Origin: Acidovorax sp. SRB_14
GTDB lineage: Bacteria; Pseudomonadota; Gammaproteobacteria; Burkholderiales; Burkholderiaceae_C
Assembly: GCF_012932145.1 (NCBI RefSeq)
Contig: NZ_MWOK01000031.1
Coordinates: forward strand, 1-34,941
Direction: 5' to 3'
DNA: 34,941 nt
This document shows positions 21,210 to 29,034 of the stretch, one piece after another. The position numbers were made by a program, and so were the translations under genes. The stretch's first letter is position 1. Every line of letters starts with the position of its first letter. The notes under the pieces were generated by a model. It was given only the letters and a program-made list of their open reading frames with translations. It had not been told where the DNA came from and made no database searches.

Positions 21210-21995
21210 TCAGGCTATCCCCGATTTTAGGGGGACAAAATGAACCGGCTCCAACACAGTTTGTTTCAGCCCGTGCGCTGTTTTGTCGACCACGAGCAAC
21301 ATTTGCTGCCCGTCTGGCCGCGCAATGGGCGCGACCAAGCGCCCGCCCACTGCCAGCTGTTCACACCACTGAGTCGGGATGGAAGCGCCGCCAGCAGCCG
21401 CCACGATGCCGGCATACGGTGCGCCCTTGGCATAGCCGAGCATCCCGTCGCCAAACAGAAGGTGCACGTTGGCCAGCCGCAGAGGCCGCAGATTGGACCG
21501 TGCCTTTTCGTGCAGGCCGCGCAGGCGCTCGATGCTGTAGACCTCGCGCGCCAGCAGGCTCAGCACGGCCGCTTGGTAGCCACACCCCGTGCCAATCTCC
21601 AGCACCCGGCCCAGCGTCCCGCCGCGCGCGCCTTCGGCGTCCTGCAGCAGCTCGGCCATGCGCGCGACGATGCCCGGCTTGGAGATGGTCTGGCCCAGCC
21701 CGATGGGCAGGCTCATGTCTTCATAGGCTTGGTTGGCCAAGGCACTGTCGACAAAGCGATGCCGTTCGACACTGGCCATGGCCTGCAGCACCGTGGCGGC
21801 CTCGATACCCGCAGCGGCCAGGCGCCGTACCATGCGCGCGCGCACTGCGGCCGAATCGAGGCCCACTCCCAAGGCCATCGGCGGCGCCGCGGCGGGTGCC
21901 GCACGCGGGGCAGCGGCAGGGGTTTTGGCTGGCGCGCCTGCCCCCTGCGACGGCAGCGGCATACGTGCTGGAAAACCAGGGCGGCGCTGCATCAT
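21210..21995 (-). CDS. pcm: Protein-L-isoaspartate O-methyltransferase
   Basis: Pcm methylates isoaspartyl residues in damaged proteins so they can be repaired. From the ATG at 21995 it is 261 residues. The SAM motif I is VLEIGTGCGYQAAVL at 131-145, and ERHRFVD and GQTISKP, typical of the family, are at about 77-83 and 101-107. An Ala/Pro-rich extension of about 40 residues precedes the domain. The start overlaps the surE stop (ATGATG). The frame continues open upstream through surE, but that is not a real extension. Confidence 0.95.
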   Translation of the reverse strand: MMQRRPGFPARMPLPSQGAGAPAKTPAAAPRAAPAAAPPMALGVGLDSAAVRARMVRRLAAAGIEAATVLQAMASVERHRFVDSALANQAYEDMSLPIGLGQTISKPGIVARMAELLQDAEGARGGTLGRVLEIGTGCGYQAAVLSLLAREVYSIERLRGLHEKARSNLRPLRLANVHLLFGDGMLGYAKGAPYAGIVAAAGGASIPTQWCEQLAVGGRLVAPIARPDGQQMLLVVDKTAHGLKQTVLEPVHFVPLKSGIA

Positions 21996-22786
21996 GGCGC
22001 CTTGGTCTGGGCAGAAGGAGCGGGCTCGCTCGCCACCATGCGTGCGGCCGTCTGCGCCCAGTAGCCCAGGTTCTGGTGGTCGGTCAGGTCGACCTTGAGC
22101 GGCGTGACCGCCACATGGCCCTGCGCTGTGGCATGGAAATCCGTGCCTTCGGCATCGTCCTTGGCGGGGCCGGCCGCGCCGATCCAGTACATGGTGTCGC
22201 CGCGCGGGCTTTCCTGCACGATCACGCGCTCGGCCGCATGGCGCCGCCCCAGGCGGCACAGCTTCAGCGGTTTGAGCGCGGCCAGCGGCATGTTCGGAAT
22301 ATTGATGTTGAGCAGCCAGGGCGCTTCGCCCACGATGCGTCTGGACTGCATCTGCTCGACGATTTCGCGCGCCTTCTGTGCCGCAGCGTCGATTTCGCCC
22401 CAGCCCTTGTCCACCTGCGAGAACGCAATGGCCGGGATGCCGAACAGATAGCCCTCCATGGCCGCGCCCACCGTGCCGGAGTAGATGGTGTCGTCGCCCA
22501 TGTTGGCGCCGTTGTTGATGCCCGAAATCACCAGGTCGGGCCGGTAGCCCAGCAGGCCGGTCAACGCGATGTGCACGCAGTCGGCCGGCGTGCCATTGAC
22601 GTAGCGAAAACCGTTCGGCGCCGTGTGCACGTACAACGGCGAATGCAGGGTCAGGGCGTTGGACTTGGCGCTGTTGTTGTGCTCGGGCGCGACCACTTCC
22701 ACATCGGCCACAGACGCCAGCGCCGCATGGAGCGCCACGATGCCGGGCGCCTGGAAACCGTCGTCGTTCGAAATCAAAATCTTCAT
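21992..22786 (-). CDS. surE: 5'/3'-nucleotidase SurE
   Basis: SurE is a metal-dependent nucleotidase (nucleoside 5'- and 3'-monophosphates, polyphosphate) associated with stationary-phase survival. From the ATG at 22786 it is 264 residues, beginning MKILISNDDG with the metal-binding Asp8-Asp9. NNSAKS at about 37-42 and SGINNGANMGDDTIYSGT are the other family signatures. In-frame codons up to 22876 are not conserved. It starts the surE-pcm-nlpD series and diverges from the oxidoreductase gene. Confidence 0.97.
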   Translation of the reverse strand: MKILISNDDGFQAPGIVALHAALASVADVEVVAPEHNNSAKSNALTLHSPLYVHTAPNGFRYVNGTPADCVHIALTGLLGYRPDLVISGINNGANMGDDTIYSGTVGAAMEGYLFGIPAIAFSQVDKGWGEIDAAAQKAREIVEQMQSRRIVGEAPWLLNINIPNMPLAALKPLKLCRLGRRHAAERVIVQESPRGDTMYWIGAAGPAKDDAEGTDFHATAQGHVAVTPLKVDLTDHQNLGYWAQTAARMVASEPAPSAQTKAP

Positions 22787-22809
22787 GGTGCGGGGGCGAG
22801 TTGCCAGCG

Positions 22810-22829
22810 ATTGTAGGCGTGCACCTACA
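22810..22829 (-). promoter_or_regulatory. Possible -10 box inside an inverted repeat upstream of surE
   Basis: TGTAGG (22812-22817) and CCTACA (22824-22829) form a perfect 6-base inverted repeat with a 6-base spacer. On the minus strand TACAAT (22810-22815) overlaps it and could be a -10 box for surE, 24 bases before the ATG. I see no good -35, so an operator or promoter role is a guess. Confidence 0.25.
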
Positions 22830-22916
22830 TGCGCCAGCGCCGTCGCTGCAGGGACACGGCGGGCGGGTGCGCCCACCTATCATGAAGCCCCATCCCAACG
22901 ACCGGAGACCGCCCTC

Positions 22917-23891
22917 ATGCACGCATGGCTTTGCACCCAACCCACAGGCGTCGAGGCCCTGGCCTGGACCGAACTGCCCACCCCCACGCCCGGCGCCGGG
23001 CAGGTGCTCGTCGAGATCAAGGCCGCCAGCCTGAATTTTCCCGACCTGCTGATCGTGCAGAACAAGTACCAGATCAAGCCCCCGCTGCCCTTCGTTCCCG
23101 GCTCGGAGTACGCGGGCGTGGTGCAGGCCGTGGGCGAAGGCGTGACGCACCTGCGCGTCGGGCAAAGCGTGGCCTGCCTGTCGGGCACGGGCGGCTTTGG
23201 CACCCATGCGCTGGCACCGGCGGCGCTGTGCATGCCGCTGCCGCCCGGGTTCTCGCATGTGGACGCGGCCGCTTTCATCATGATCTACGCCACCTCGCAC
23301 CACGCGCTGGTCGACCGCGCGCAGCTCAGGGCGGGCGAGACCGTCCTGGTGCTGGGCGCTGCCGGCGGCGTGGGCACGGCGGCCATCCAGATCGCCAAGG
23401 CCCTGGGCGCGACCGTGATCGCGGCGGCCTCCAGCGATGAAAAGTGCGCGCTGTGCACCTCCATTGGCGCCGATGCCACCATCAACTACAGCCGCGAAGA
23501 CCTGCGCGAAGCGCTCAAGCGCCTGACCGGCGGCAAGGGCCCGGACGTGGTCTACGACCCCGTGGGCGGCGACTTCACCGAGCCGGCCTTCCGCTCGATC
23601 GCCTGGCGCGGGCGCTACCTCGTGGTGGGCTTTGCCTCGGGCCCGATTCCGGCGCTGCCGCTGAACCTGCCGCTGCTCAAGGGCGCCTCCGTCGTGGGCG
23701 TGTTCTGGGGCGAATTCGCCAGGCGCGAGCCCCAGGCCAATGCCGCCATGATGGACGCCCTCGCCCAGTGGTACGCCCAGGGCAAGATCAAGCCCGTGAT
23801 CGACCGCACCATGCCGATGGCCGAACTGCCCGCTGCCTACGCGCACATGGGCTCGCGCGCCGTCCGAGGCAAGCTCGTCATGGTGAATTGA
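22917..23891 (+). CDS. Zinc-independent NAD(P)H:quinone oxidoreductase family (MDR) protein
   Basis: A 324-residue medium-chain dehydrogenase/reductase of the quinone-oxidoreductase/zeta-crystallin type. A GroES-like N-terminal half (with NFPDLLIVQNKYQ and PFVPGSEYAGVV) precedes a Rossmann domain whose nucleotide loop is GAAGGVG (147-153). Catalytic zinc ligands of alcohol dehydrogenases are not seen. GGAG lies nine bases before the ATG at 22917. It is transcribed divergently from surE and closed by a strong terminator, so it is probably monocistronic. The substrate is unknown. Confidence 0.9.
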   Translation: MHAWLCTQPTGVEALAWTELPTPTPGAGQVLVEIKAASLNFPDLLIVQNKYQIKPPLPFVPGSEYAGVVQAVGEGVTHLRVGQSVACLSGTGGFGTHALAPAALCMPLPPGFSHVDAAAFIMIYATSHHALVDRAQLRAGETVLVLGAAGGVGTAAIQIAKALGATVIAAASSDEKCALCTSIGADATINYSREDLREALKRLTGGKGPDVVYDPVGGDFTEPAFRSIAWRGRYLVVGFASGPIPALPLNLPLLKGASVVGVFWGEFARREPQANAAMMDALAQWYAQGKIKPVIDRTMPMAELPAAYAHMGSRAVRGKLVMVN

Positions 23892-23915
23892 CCGAGGCCT
23901 ACCCCCGGCCACAGC

Positions 23916-23949
23916 GGCCCACCGGCGCATGCCGTCGGTGGGCCGTTTT
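23916..23949 (+). terminator. Intrinsic terminator after the oxidoreductase gene
   Basis: A perfect 9-base stem, GGCCCACCG (23916-23924) with CGGTGGGCC (23936-23944), spans an 11-base loop and is followed by GTTTTC. It lies 24 bases past the stop codon. Further inner pairing is possible, with a bulged T. Confidence 0.85.
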
Positions 23950-24044
23950 CGTGGCGCCGTTTCTTTGCGCCCGCCGCTGTTCAAGCCCACGCGCCTCTGT
24001 CAGACTCGGCGCTCTTCCACTCCCTGACTGCCCAGTAGCTGCCC

Positions 24045-25574
24045 ATGGCGGAACGACTTCCCTCGGACATTGCGCGTGACACCTTCAAACAGCTCGCCGC
24101 GCGCAGGCTGGCGCCCACCCCCCTCAACTACCAGGCGCTGTACGAGGAAATCGCCGGCAGCCGCACCGCACAGCCCTTTCCGGAAGGGGCGCTGCGGCAC
24201 ATCCTGCGCGTCATCCCGGCCCAGACGCCGGGCCAAAGGCGCCTGCTCGACCTGTTCGAGGCCGCCGTGGCCCAGCACGATTGGCCGGCGCTGCAAAGCG
24301 TGCTGGTCGGGTACGCCAACCTGGGGCTGAACCCCGCCGTCGCAGCGGCAGAGCCCGCCGATGCACCCGCCCCCGTGTACGTCCTGCCCGAGGACCTTGC
24401 CGAGCAGCTGGCCCGCGTGGTGGAGAACACGCTGCCCGCGCTCGACAGCGAAGACGCGCGCGTGCACCTGCTGGGCGAGCAGCTGGTGCAGTTCCTGCGC
24501 CAGCCCGGGCCGCCCGCGAGCACGCTGCAGCTGATGCTGGCCAACTTCAGCTACCGCCTGTCGTTTGCCACCGAAGACCAGGCCGCCATCCGTGCCATGC
24601 TGCTGGAGCTGCTGCACATGGTGTTTGACAACATCGCCGCGCTCAGCCTGGACGAGCGCTGGCTGCACGGCCAGGCCCAGGCGCTGACAGCCGCCATCGG
24701 CCAGCCCCTCACGCTGCGCCGGCTCGACGACGTGCAGCGGCGCCTCAAGGACGTGGTCTTCAAGCAGACCGAGGCCAAGGGCCGCCTGATCGAAGCGCAG
24801 GACCAGATGAAGGCGCTGCTGTCGGGCTTCATTGCGCGCCTGTCCGCCATGGTGCAGGCCAGCAGCAGCTACCACGAGAGCATGGAGCGCTGCGCCGAGC
24901 AGATCGCCCAGGCCAGCCGCTTCGAGGACATCGCCCCGCTGCTCCAGGAGCTCATGGGCGCCACGCGCGCCATGGCGCTCGACAGCCGCCTGGCCCGCGA
25001 CGAACTGATCGACCTTCGCGAGCGCACCCAGCAAAAGCACGCCGAGCTCGAGCGCCTGCAGCGCCAGCTCGACCAGGTCAGCGCCCAGGCGCGGCACGAC
25101 CCGCTCACCGGCGCCCTCAACCGCAAGGGGCTCGACGAGGTGGTCGAGCGCGAAATGGCCCGCACCCGCCGCACCGGCGCGCCGCTGTGCGTGGTGCTGC
25201 TCGACGTGGACGATTTCAAGCAAGTCAACGACCAGGCCGGCCACGCCGGCGGCGACGCGGCGCTGGTGCACCTGGCCGAGGTGGTGCGCGCCGTCATGCG
25301 CCCGCACGACCTGCTGGCGCGCTGGGGCGGCGAAGAATTCGTGCTCGTGCTGCCCGACACCGCGCTGGCGCAGGGCGTGGACGCGGTGCAGCGCCTGCAG
25401 CGTGCGCTGACGACGCGCTTCTTCCTCCACAACAACGAGAAACTGCTCATCACCTTCAGCGCCGGCGTGGCCCAGATCGGCGAGGACGAAACCAGCGCCG
25501 ACGCGATCCGCCGCGCCGACCAGGGCATGTACCTGGCCAAGCGCTCGGGCAAGAACCGCGTCATGGCAGGCTGA
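24045..25574 (+). CDS. Diguanylate cyclase with uncharacterised helical N-terminus
   Basis: This 509-residue protein should make cyclic di-GMP from GTP. The C-terminal GGDEF domain (about 345-509) has an intact GGEEF active site at 428-432, preceded five residues earlier by RPHD (419-422), the inhibitory I-site. It has no signal peptide or membrane segment, so it is probably cytoplasmic. The first 330 residues are helical and not a PAS, GAF or REC domain that I can recognise. Near the N-terminus the segment LAPTPLNYQALYEEI resembles a motif seen in some other proteobacterial GGDEF proteins. A coiled coil at about 320-345 joins it to the catalytic domain. It starts after the terminator and ends 42 bases before phoD. 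Confidence 0.92.
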   Translation: MAERLPSDIARDTFKQLAARRLAPTPLNYQALYEEIAGSRTAQPFPEGALRHILRVIPAQTPGQRRLLDLFEAAVAQHDWPALQSVLVGYANLGLNPAVAAAEPADAPAPVYVLPEDLAEQLARVVENTLPALDSEDARVHLLGEQLVQFLRQPGPPASTLQLMLANFSYRLSFATEDQAAIRAMLLELLHMVFDNIAALSLDERWLHGQAQALTAAIGQPLTLRRLDDVQRRLKDVVFKQTEAKGRLIEAQDQMKALLSGFIARLSAMVQASSSYHESMERCAEQIAQASRFEDIAPLLQELMGATRAMALDSRLARDELIDLRERTQQKHAELERLQRQLDQVSAQARHDPLTGALNRKGLDEVVEREMARTRRTGAPLCVVLLDVDDFKQVNDQAGHAGGDAALVHLAEVVRAVMRPHDLLARWGGEEFVLVLPDTALAQGVDAVQRLQRALTTRFFLHNNEKLLITFSAGVAQIGEDETSADAIRRADQGMYLAKRSGKNRVMAG

Positions 25575-25616
25575 GCGGCGCAACACTTTCCCTGCCAGCT
25601 TTTGCCGTCACACACC

Positions 25617-27170
25617 ATGTCCACCCAACTTGCACGCCGCCAGCTGCTGCAACAGGCCGGCGCCGCCGCGGTCGCCAGCATGCTGCCGCGCTGGGCCTGG
25701 GCCGACGAGACGCTGCGCCACGACCCGTTTGCCCTGGGCGTGGCCAGCGGCGACCCGGCGCCCGACGGCGTGGTGCTGTGGACGCGCCTGCTGCCGGCCG
25801 ATCCCGGCGCGGCCAGCGGCCCGCTCACCGTGCGCTGGGAGCTGGCCGACGACGCCGGCTTTCGCCGCATCGTGCAGCGCGGCCAGGCCACGGCGCTGCC
25901 CGCACTCGCGCACAGCGTGCACGTCGAGCTGCGTGGCCTAGCGCCCGGGCGCTGGTACCACTACCGCTTTGTGCATGGCGACGCCGTGAGCCCCACGGGG
26001 CGCACGCGCACCGCGCCGGCGCACGACCAGATGGACGCCCACCTGCGCCTGGCCTGGGCCTCGTGCCAGCGCTGGGAGCACGGCCACTATGCCGCCTGGC
26101 GGCACCTGGCCAGCGACGCGCCCGACCTGGTGCTGTTCCTGGGCGACTACATCTACGAATACGCCACGCCCAAGGACACCCGCGGCCTGGCGCGCGTGCA
26201 TGGCCTGCGCCATGCGCGCACGCTGGCGGACTACCGCGACCGCTACGCGCTGCACAAGAGCGACCCGCAGCTGCAGGCCGCGCATGCCGCCTGCCCCTGG
26301 GCCGTGACCTGGGACGACCACGAGGTGCAGAACGACTACGCCGGCGGCCAGGGCCAGGACGAAAGCGCCACTTTCCTCGCGCTGCGCGACGCTGCCTGGC
26401 AGGCGTTCTATGAGCACATGCCGCTGCGCGCGGCCAGCCTGGCGCAGGGCTTTGGTGCGCTGCAGGTCTACCGCCAGCAGCCCTGGGGGCGGCTGGCCCG
26501 GCTGCACCTGCTCGACGGCCGCCAGGGGCGCAGTTGGCAGGCCTGCCGCCGCCCCGGCACCAGCGGCGGCGGGGCCGTGCGCCCCGGGGACTGCGCCGAG
26601 CGCGCCGACCCCGCACGCAGCCTGCTTGGCGCCGCGCAGGAGCGCTGGCTGGACCAGGGTCTGGCCGGCGATGCCGGCACGCAGCAGCGCTGGAGCGTGC
26701 TGGCGCAGCAGACGCTGTTTGCGCCGCGCCGCTACCCCTCGGGCGTGCGCTCCACCGACACCTGGGACGGCTACCCCGCCGCGCGCACGCGCCTGCTGCA
26801 GTCCATCGCCGGCCACGCGCCGCGCAACACCGTGCTGCTGGGCGGCGACATCCACCAGAACTACGTCTGCAATGTCCTCGCCGACGCCGAGCGGCCCGAC
26901 GCGCCGGTGCTGGCCAGCGAGTTCTGCGGCACCTCGATCAGCTCGCGCGCCGGCACCACGCAGGACAAGGTCGATGCCATCGCGCGCCACAACCCCCATG
27001 TGCTGCTGGCGCGCTGCGACCTGCGCGGCTACGGCCTGGCCGACATCACGCCCACGCGCTGGACCACCGAGCTGCGCACGGTCGACGACCCGCTGCGCGC
27101 CGACAGCGGCATCGCCACCCTGGCGCGCTTTGTGGTCGAGGATGGCCGGCCCGGGCCGCAGCGCATCTAG
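25617..27170 (+). CDS. phoD: PhoD-family alkaline phosphatase/phosphodiesterase, Tat-exported
   Basis: PhoD enzymes are calcium/iron-dependent phosphatases that release phosphate from mono- and diesters outside the cytoplasm. From the ATG at 25617 the protein is 517 residues. The N-terminus ARRQLLQQAGAAAVASMLP is a twin-arginine signal. Metal-ligand motifs FLGDYIYEY (about 174-182), WDDHEVQNDY (232-241) and GGDIHQNY near residue 415 are all present. A PhoD N-terminal beta domain precedes the phosphatase. A TTG at 25602 is an alternative start that adds five residues. No clear Pho box was seen in the 42-base upstream gap. Confidence 0.92.
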   Translation: MSTQLARRQLLQQAGAAAVASMLPRWAWADETLRHDPFALGVASGDPAPDGVVLWTRLLPADPGAASGPLTVRWELADDAGFRRIVQRGQATALPALAHSVHVELRGLAPGRWYHYRFVHGDAVSPTGRTRTAPAHDQMDAHLRLAWASCQRWEHGHYAAWRHLASDAPDLVLFLGDYIYEYATPKDTRGLARVHGLRHARTLADYRDRYALHKSDPQLQAAHAACPWAVTWDDHEVQNDYAGGQGQDESATFLALRDAAWQAFYEHMPLRAASLAQGFGALQVYRQQPWGRLARLHLLDGRQGRSWQACRRPGTSGGGAVRPGDCAERADPARSLLGAAQERWLDQGLAGDAGTQQRWSVLAQQTLFAPRRYPSGVRSTDTWDGYPAARTRLLQSIAGHAPRNTVLLGGDIHQNYVCNVLADAERPDAPVLASEFCGTSISSRAGTTQDKVDAIARHNPHVLLARCDLRGYGLADITPTRWTTELRTVDDPLRADSGIATLARFVVEDGRPGPQRI

Positions 27171-27172
27171 CC

Positions 27173-27225
27173 ATCAAAAACCATAGCTGCATGCGCAGTA
27201 CCTATCTGCGTTTCAGGCCATTTCC
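27173..27225 (+). repeat. Degenerate intergenic repeat, copy B
   Basis: Begins ATCAAAAACCATAGCTGC, has a small stem CGCAG/CTGCG around a 7-base loop, and ends CAGGCCATTTCCAT. It aligns position by position with copies A (658-702) and C (31777-31839, reversed), and lies right after the phoD stop. The rest of the gap to 27316 shows nothing recognisable. Confidence 0.5.
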
Positions 27226-27327
27226 ATGCCATAACCATGGCGTGGCAAGCGCAGGCAGCTCCTGATACGAGAGCACCCTGCACGGCTGCAGTACCATGGC
27301 CACCGACGGTTTTGCCGGAGACACGCC

Positions 27328-28869
27328 ATCCGCCCCCTCTACACCCTTTGGTGCGCCCTGCTGCTGGCCGGCTGCACCCTGCCGCCGCTGCAGGGCCGTC
27401 CCGCTTCCACGGCCCTCGGCGTGGAACAGGCCGCACAGACCCGCCTGGGCCAGGCCATCGCGCCGCAGCTGCTGCTGCACCCGGACCGCAGCGGCATCCT
27501 GCCCCTGGCCGACCCGCTCGAAGCCTTTGCCGCGCGCATGCTGCTGGCGCGCAGCGCCGAGCGCAGCCTGGACGTGCAGTACTACATCTGGCGCGGCGAC
27601 CAGACCGGCACGCTGCTGCTGCAGGCACTGGTGGCCGCCGCCGACCGGGGCGTGCGTGTGCGCCTGCTGCTCGACGACGGCGGCACCGCGGGGCTCGACG
27701 GCCTGCTGGCGGCGCTCGCGCTGCATCCGCGCATCGAGGTGCGGCTGTTCAACCCGTTTGTGCTGCGCTGGCCCAAGGCGCTGGGCTACCTGACCGACTT
27801 TGAGCGCACCAACCGGCGCATGCACAACAAGTCGTTCACGGCAGACAGCCAGGCCACCATCGTCGGCGGCCGCAACGTCGGCGACGAATACTTCGGCGCC
27901 ACCGACGGCGTGCTGTTCAGCGACCTCGACGTGCTCGCCGTGGGCCCGGTCGTGCCCGAGGTGGCGCAAGATTTCGACCGCTACTGGGCCAGCGCCTCGG
28001 CCTACCCGGCGCAGTCCCTCCTGCCCGCGGTGGGGGCGGCCGAGCTGCAGGCGCTGGGCGCCGAGGCCGCGCGCATCGCAGAGTCCGAATCGGCGCGCGC
28101 CTACACCGCGGCCGTGCGCGACACGCCTTTCATCCAGGCGCTGCTGCACGGGCAGCTGCAGCTGCAGTGGGCGCAGACCACGCTGGTCAGCGACGACCCC
28201 GCCAAGGGCCTGGCCCAGGCGCAGCGCGACGGGCTGCTGGTCACCCAGCTGCACGATGTGCTGGGCACGCCGCAGCGCTCGGTGGCGCTGGTCTCGCCCT
28301 ACTTCGTGCCCACCGCGGCCGGCGTGCGAGCGCTCGCACGCCTGCGCGAAAACGGCATCCGGGTGCGCGTGATGACCAATGCCTACGAGGCGACCGACGT
28401 GCCGCTGGTGCATGCCGGCTACGCGCAGTACCGCCAGGCGCTGCTGCGGCACGGCGTGGAGCTCTATGAAATGCAGCGCCTGGCACCGCCGCCCCCCACA
28501 GGCGCGCGCCGCAACCCGCTGGGCAGCTCGGGCTAGAGCCTGCACGCCAAGACCTTTGCGGTCGACAGCGCGCGCGCCTTTGTGGGTTCGTTCAATTTCG
28601 ACCCGCGCTCGGCCCGGCTCAACACCGAGCTGGGCCTGGTCATCGACAGCCCCGCCCTGGCGCGCCAGATCGAGCAGGCCTTCGACGTGTGGATCCCGCT
28701 GGAGTCGTACCGCGTGCAGCTCTCGGCCGATGGGAGGTTGCAGTGGTTCGCCACCCCGCCGGACCCGGGCGCGCCGCCGATCGTCTACACCGTCGAGCCG
28801 GGCAGCAGCTGGCTGAGCCGCTGGGGCCTGCGCGCGCTGGCGCTGCTGCCGATCGAGTGGCTTCTCTAG
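27328..28869 (+). pseudogene. Phospholipase D / cardiolipin synthase-like lipoprotein, disrupted
   Basis: The reading frame encodes a phospholipase D superfamily protein like ClsC/YmdC-type cardiolipin synthases. The first HKD motif, HNKSFTAD, lies near 27823-27846 and the second, HAKTFAVD, near 28546-28569; both are intact. Two lesions break the gene. First, GGAG (27317-27320) sits seven bases before ATC (27328-27330), where ATG would open a perfect lipoprotein signal peptide with LLAGC (Cys at 27373). No other start codon precedes the signal. Second, an in-frame TAG (28534-28536), one substitution from TCG serine, lies three codons before the second HKD histidine. After it the frame continues normally for about 110 codons to 28869. 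A GTG at 27421 could still start a shortened 371-residue product without signal or second HKD. Sequencing error or stop readthrough are alternatives. Confidence 0.8.
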
Positions 28870-29034
28870 GTCCTCTGCTGCGGCACAAAACAGGGGAAAT
28901 CGGCCGCAAACGCAATGTACGTCAGCGGACTCAGCTATGGATATATGAGCTCGGCTGCGCGCTGGCGGGCCATCTTTGCGCGTACCATCCACGTTCCGCA
29001 GGCCACCCGGGCCTTGCACGCAACGCCCTTCACC

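Noticed and set aside
21996-23990. An N-terminal extension of pcm giving a 926-residue protein
   Set aside because: The extra part lies over surE and antisense to the oxidoreductase gene. Pcm has a clear ATG that overlaps the surE stop.
24000-25586. A 528-codon minus-strand frame opposite the GGDEF gene
   Set aside because: Composition is repetitive, dominated by Ala, His, Gln, Val and Leu, and it mirrors a clearly conserved gene on the other strand.
28879-28908. TGCGGC/GCCGCA inverted repeat after the PLD-like gene
   Set aside because: The loop is 18 bases and no T-run follows on either side, so I do not call it a terminator.
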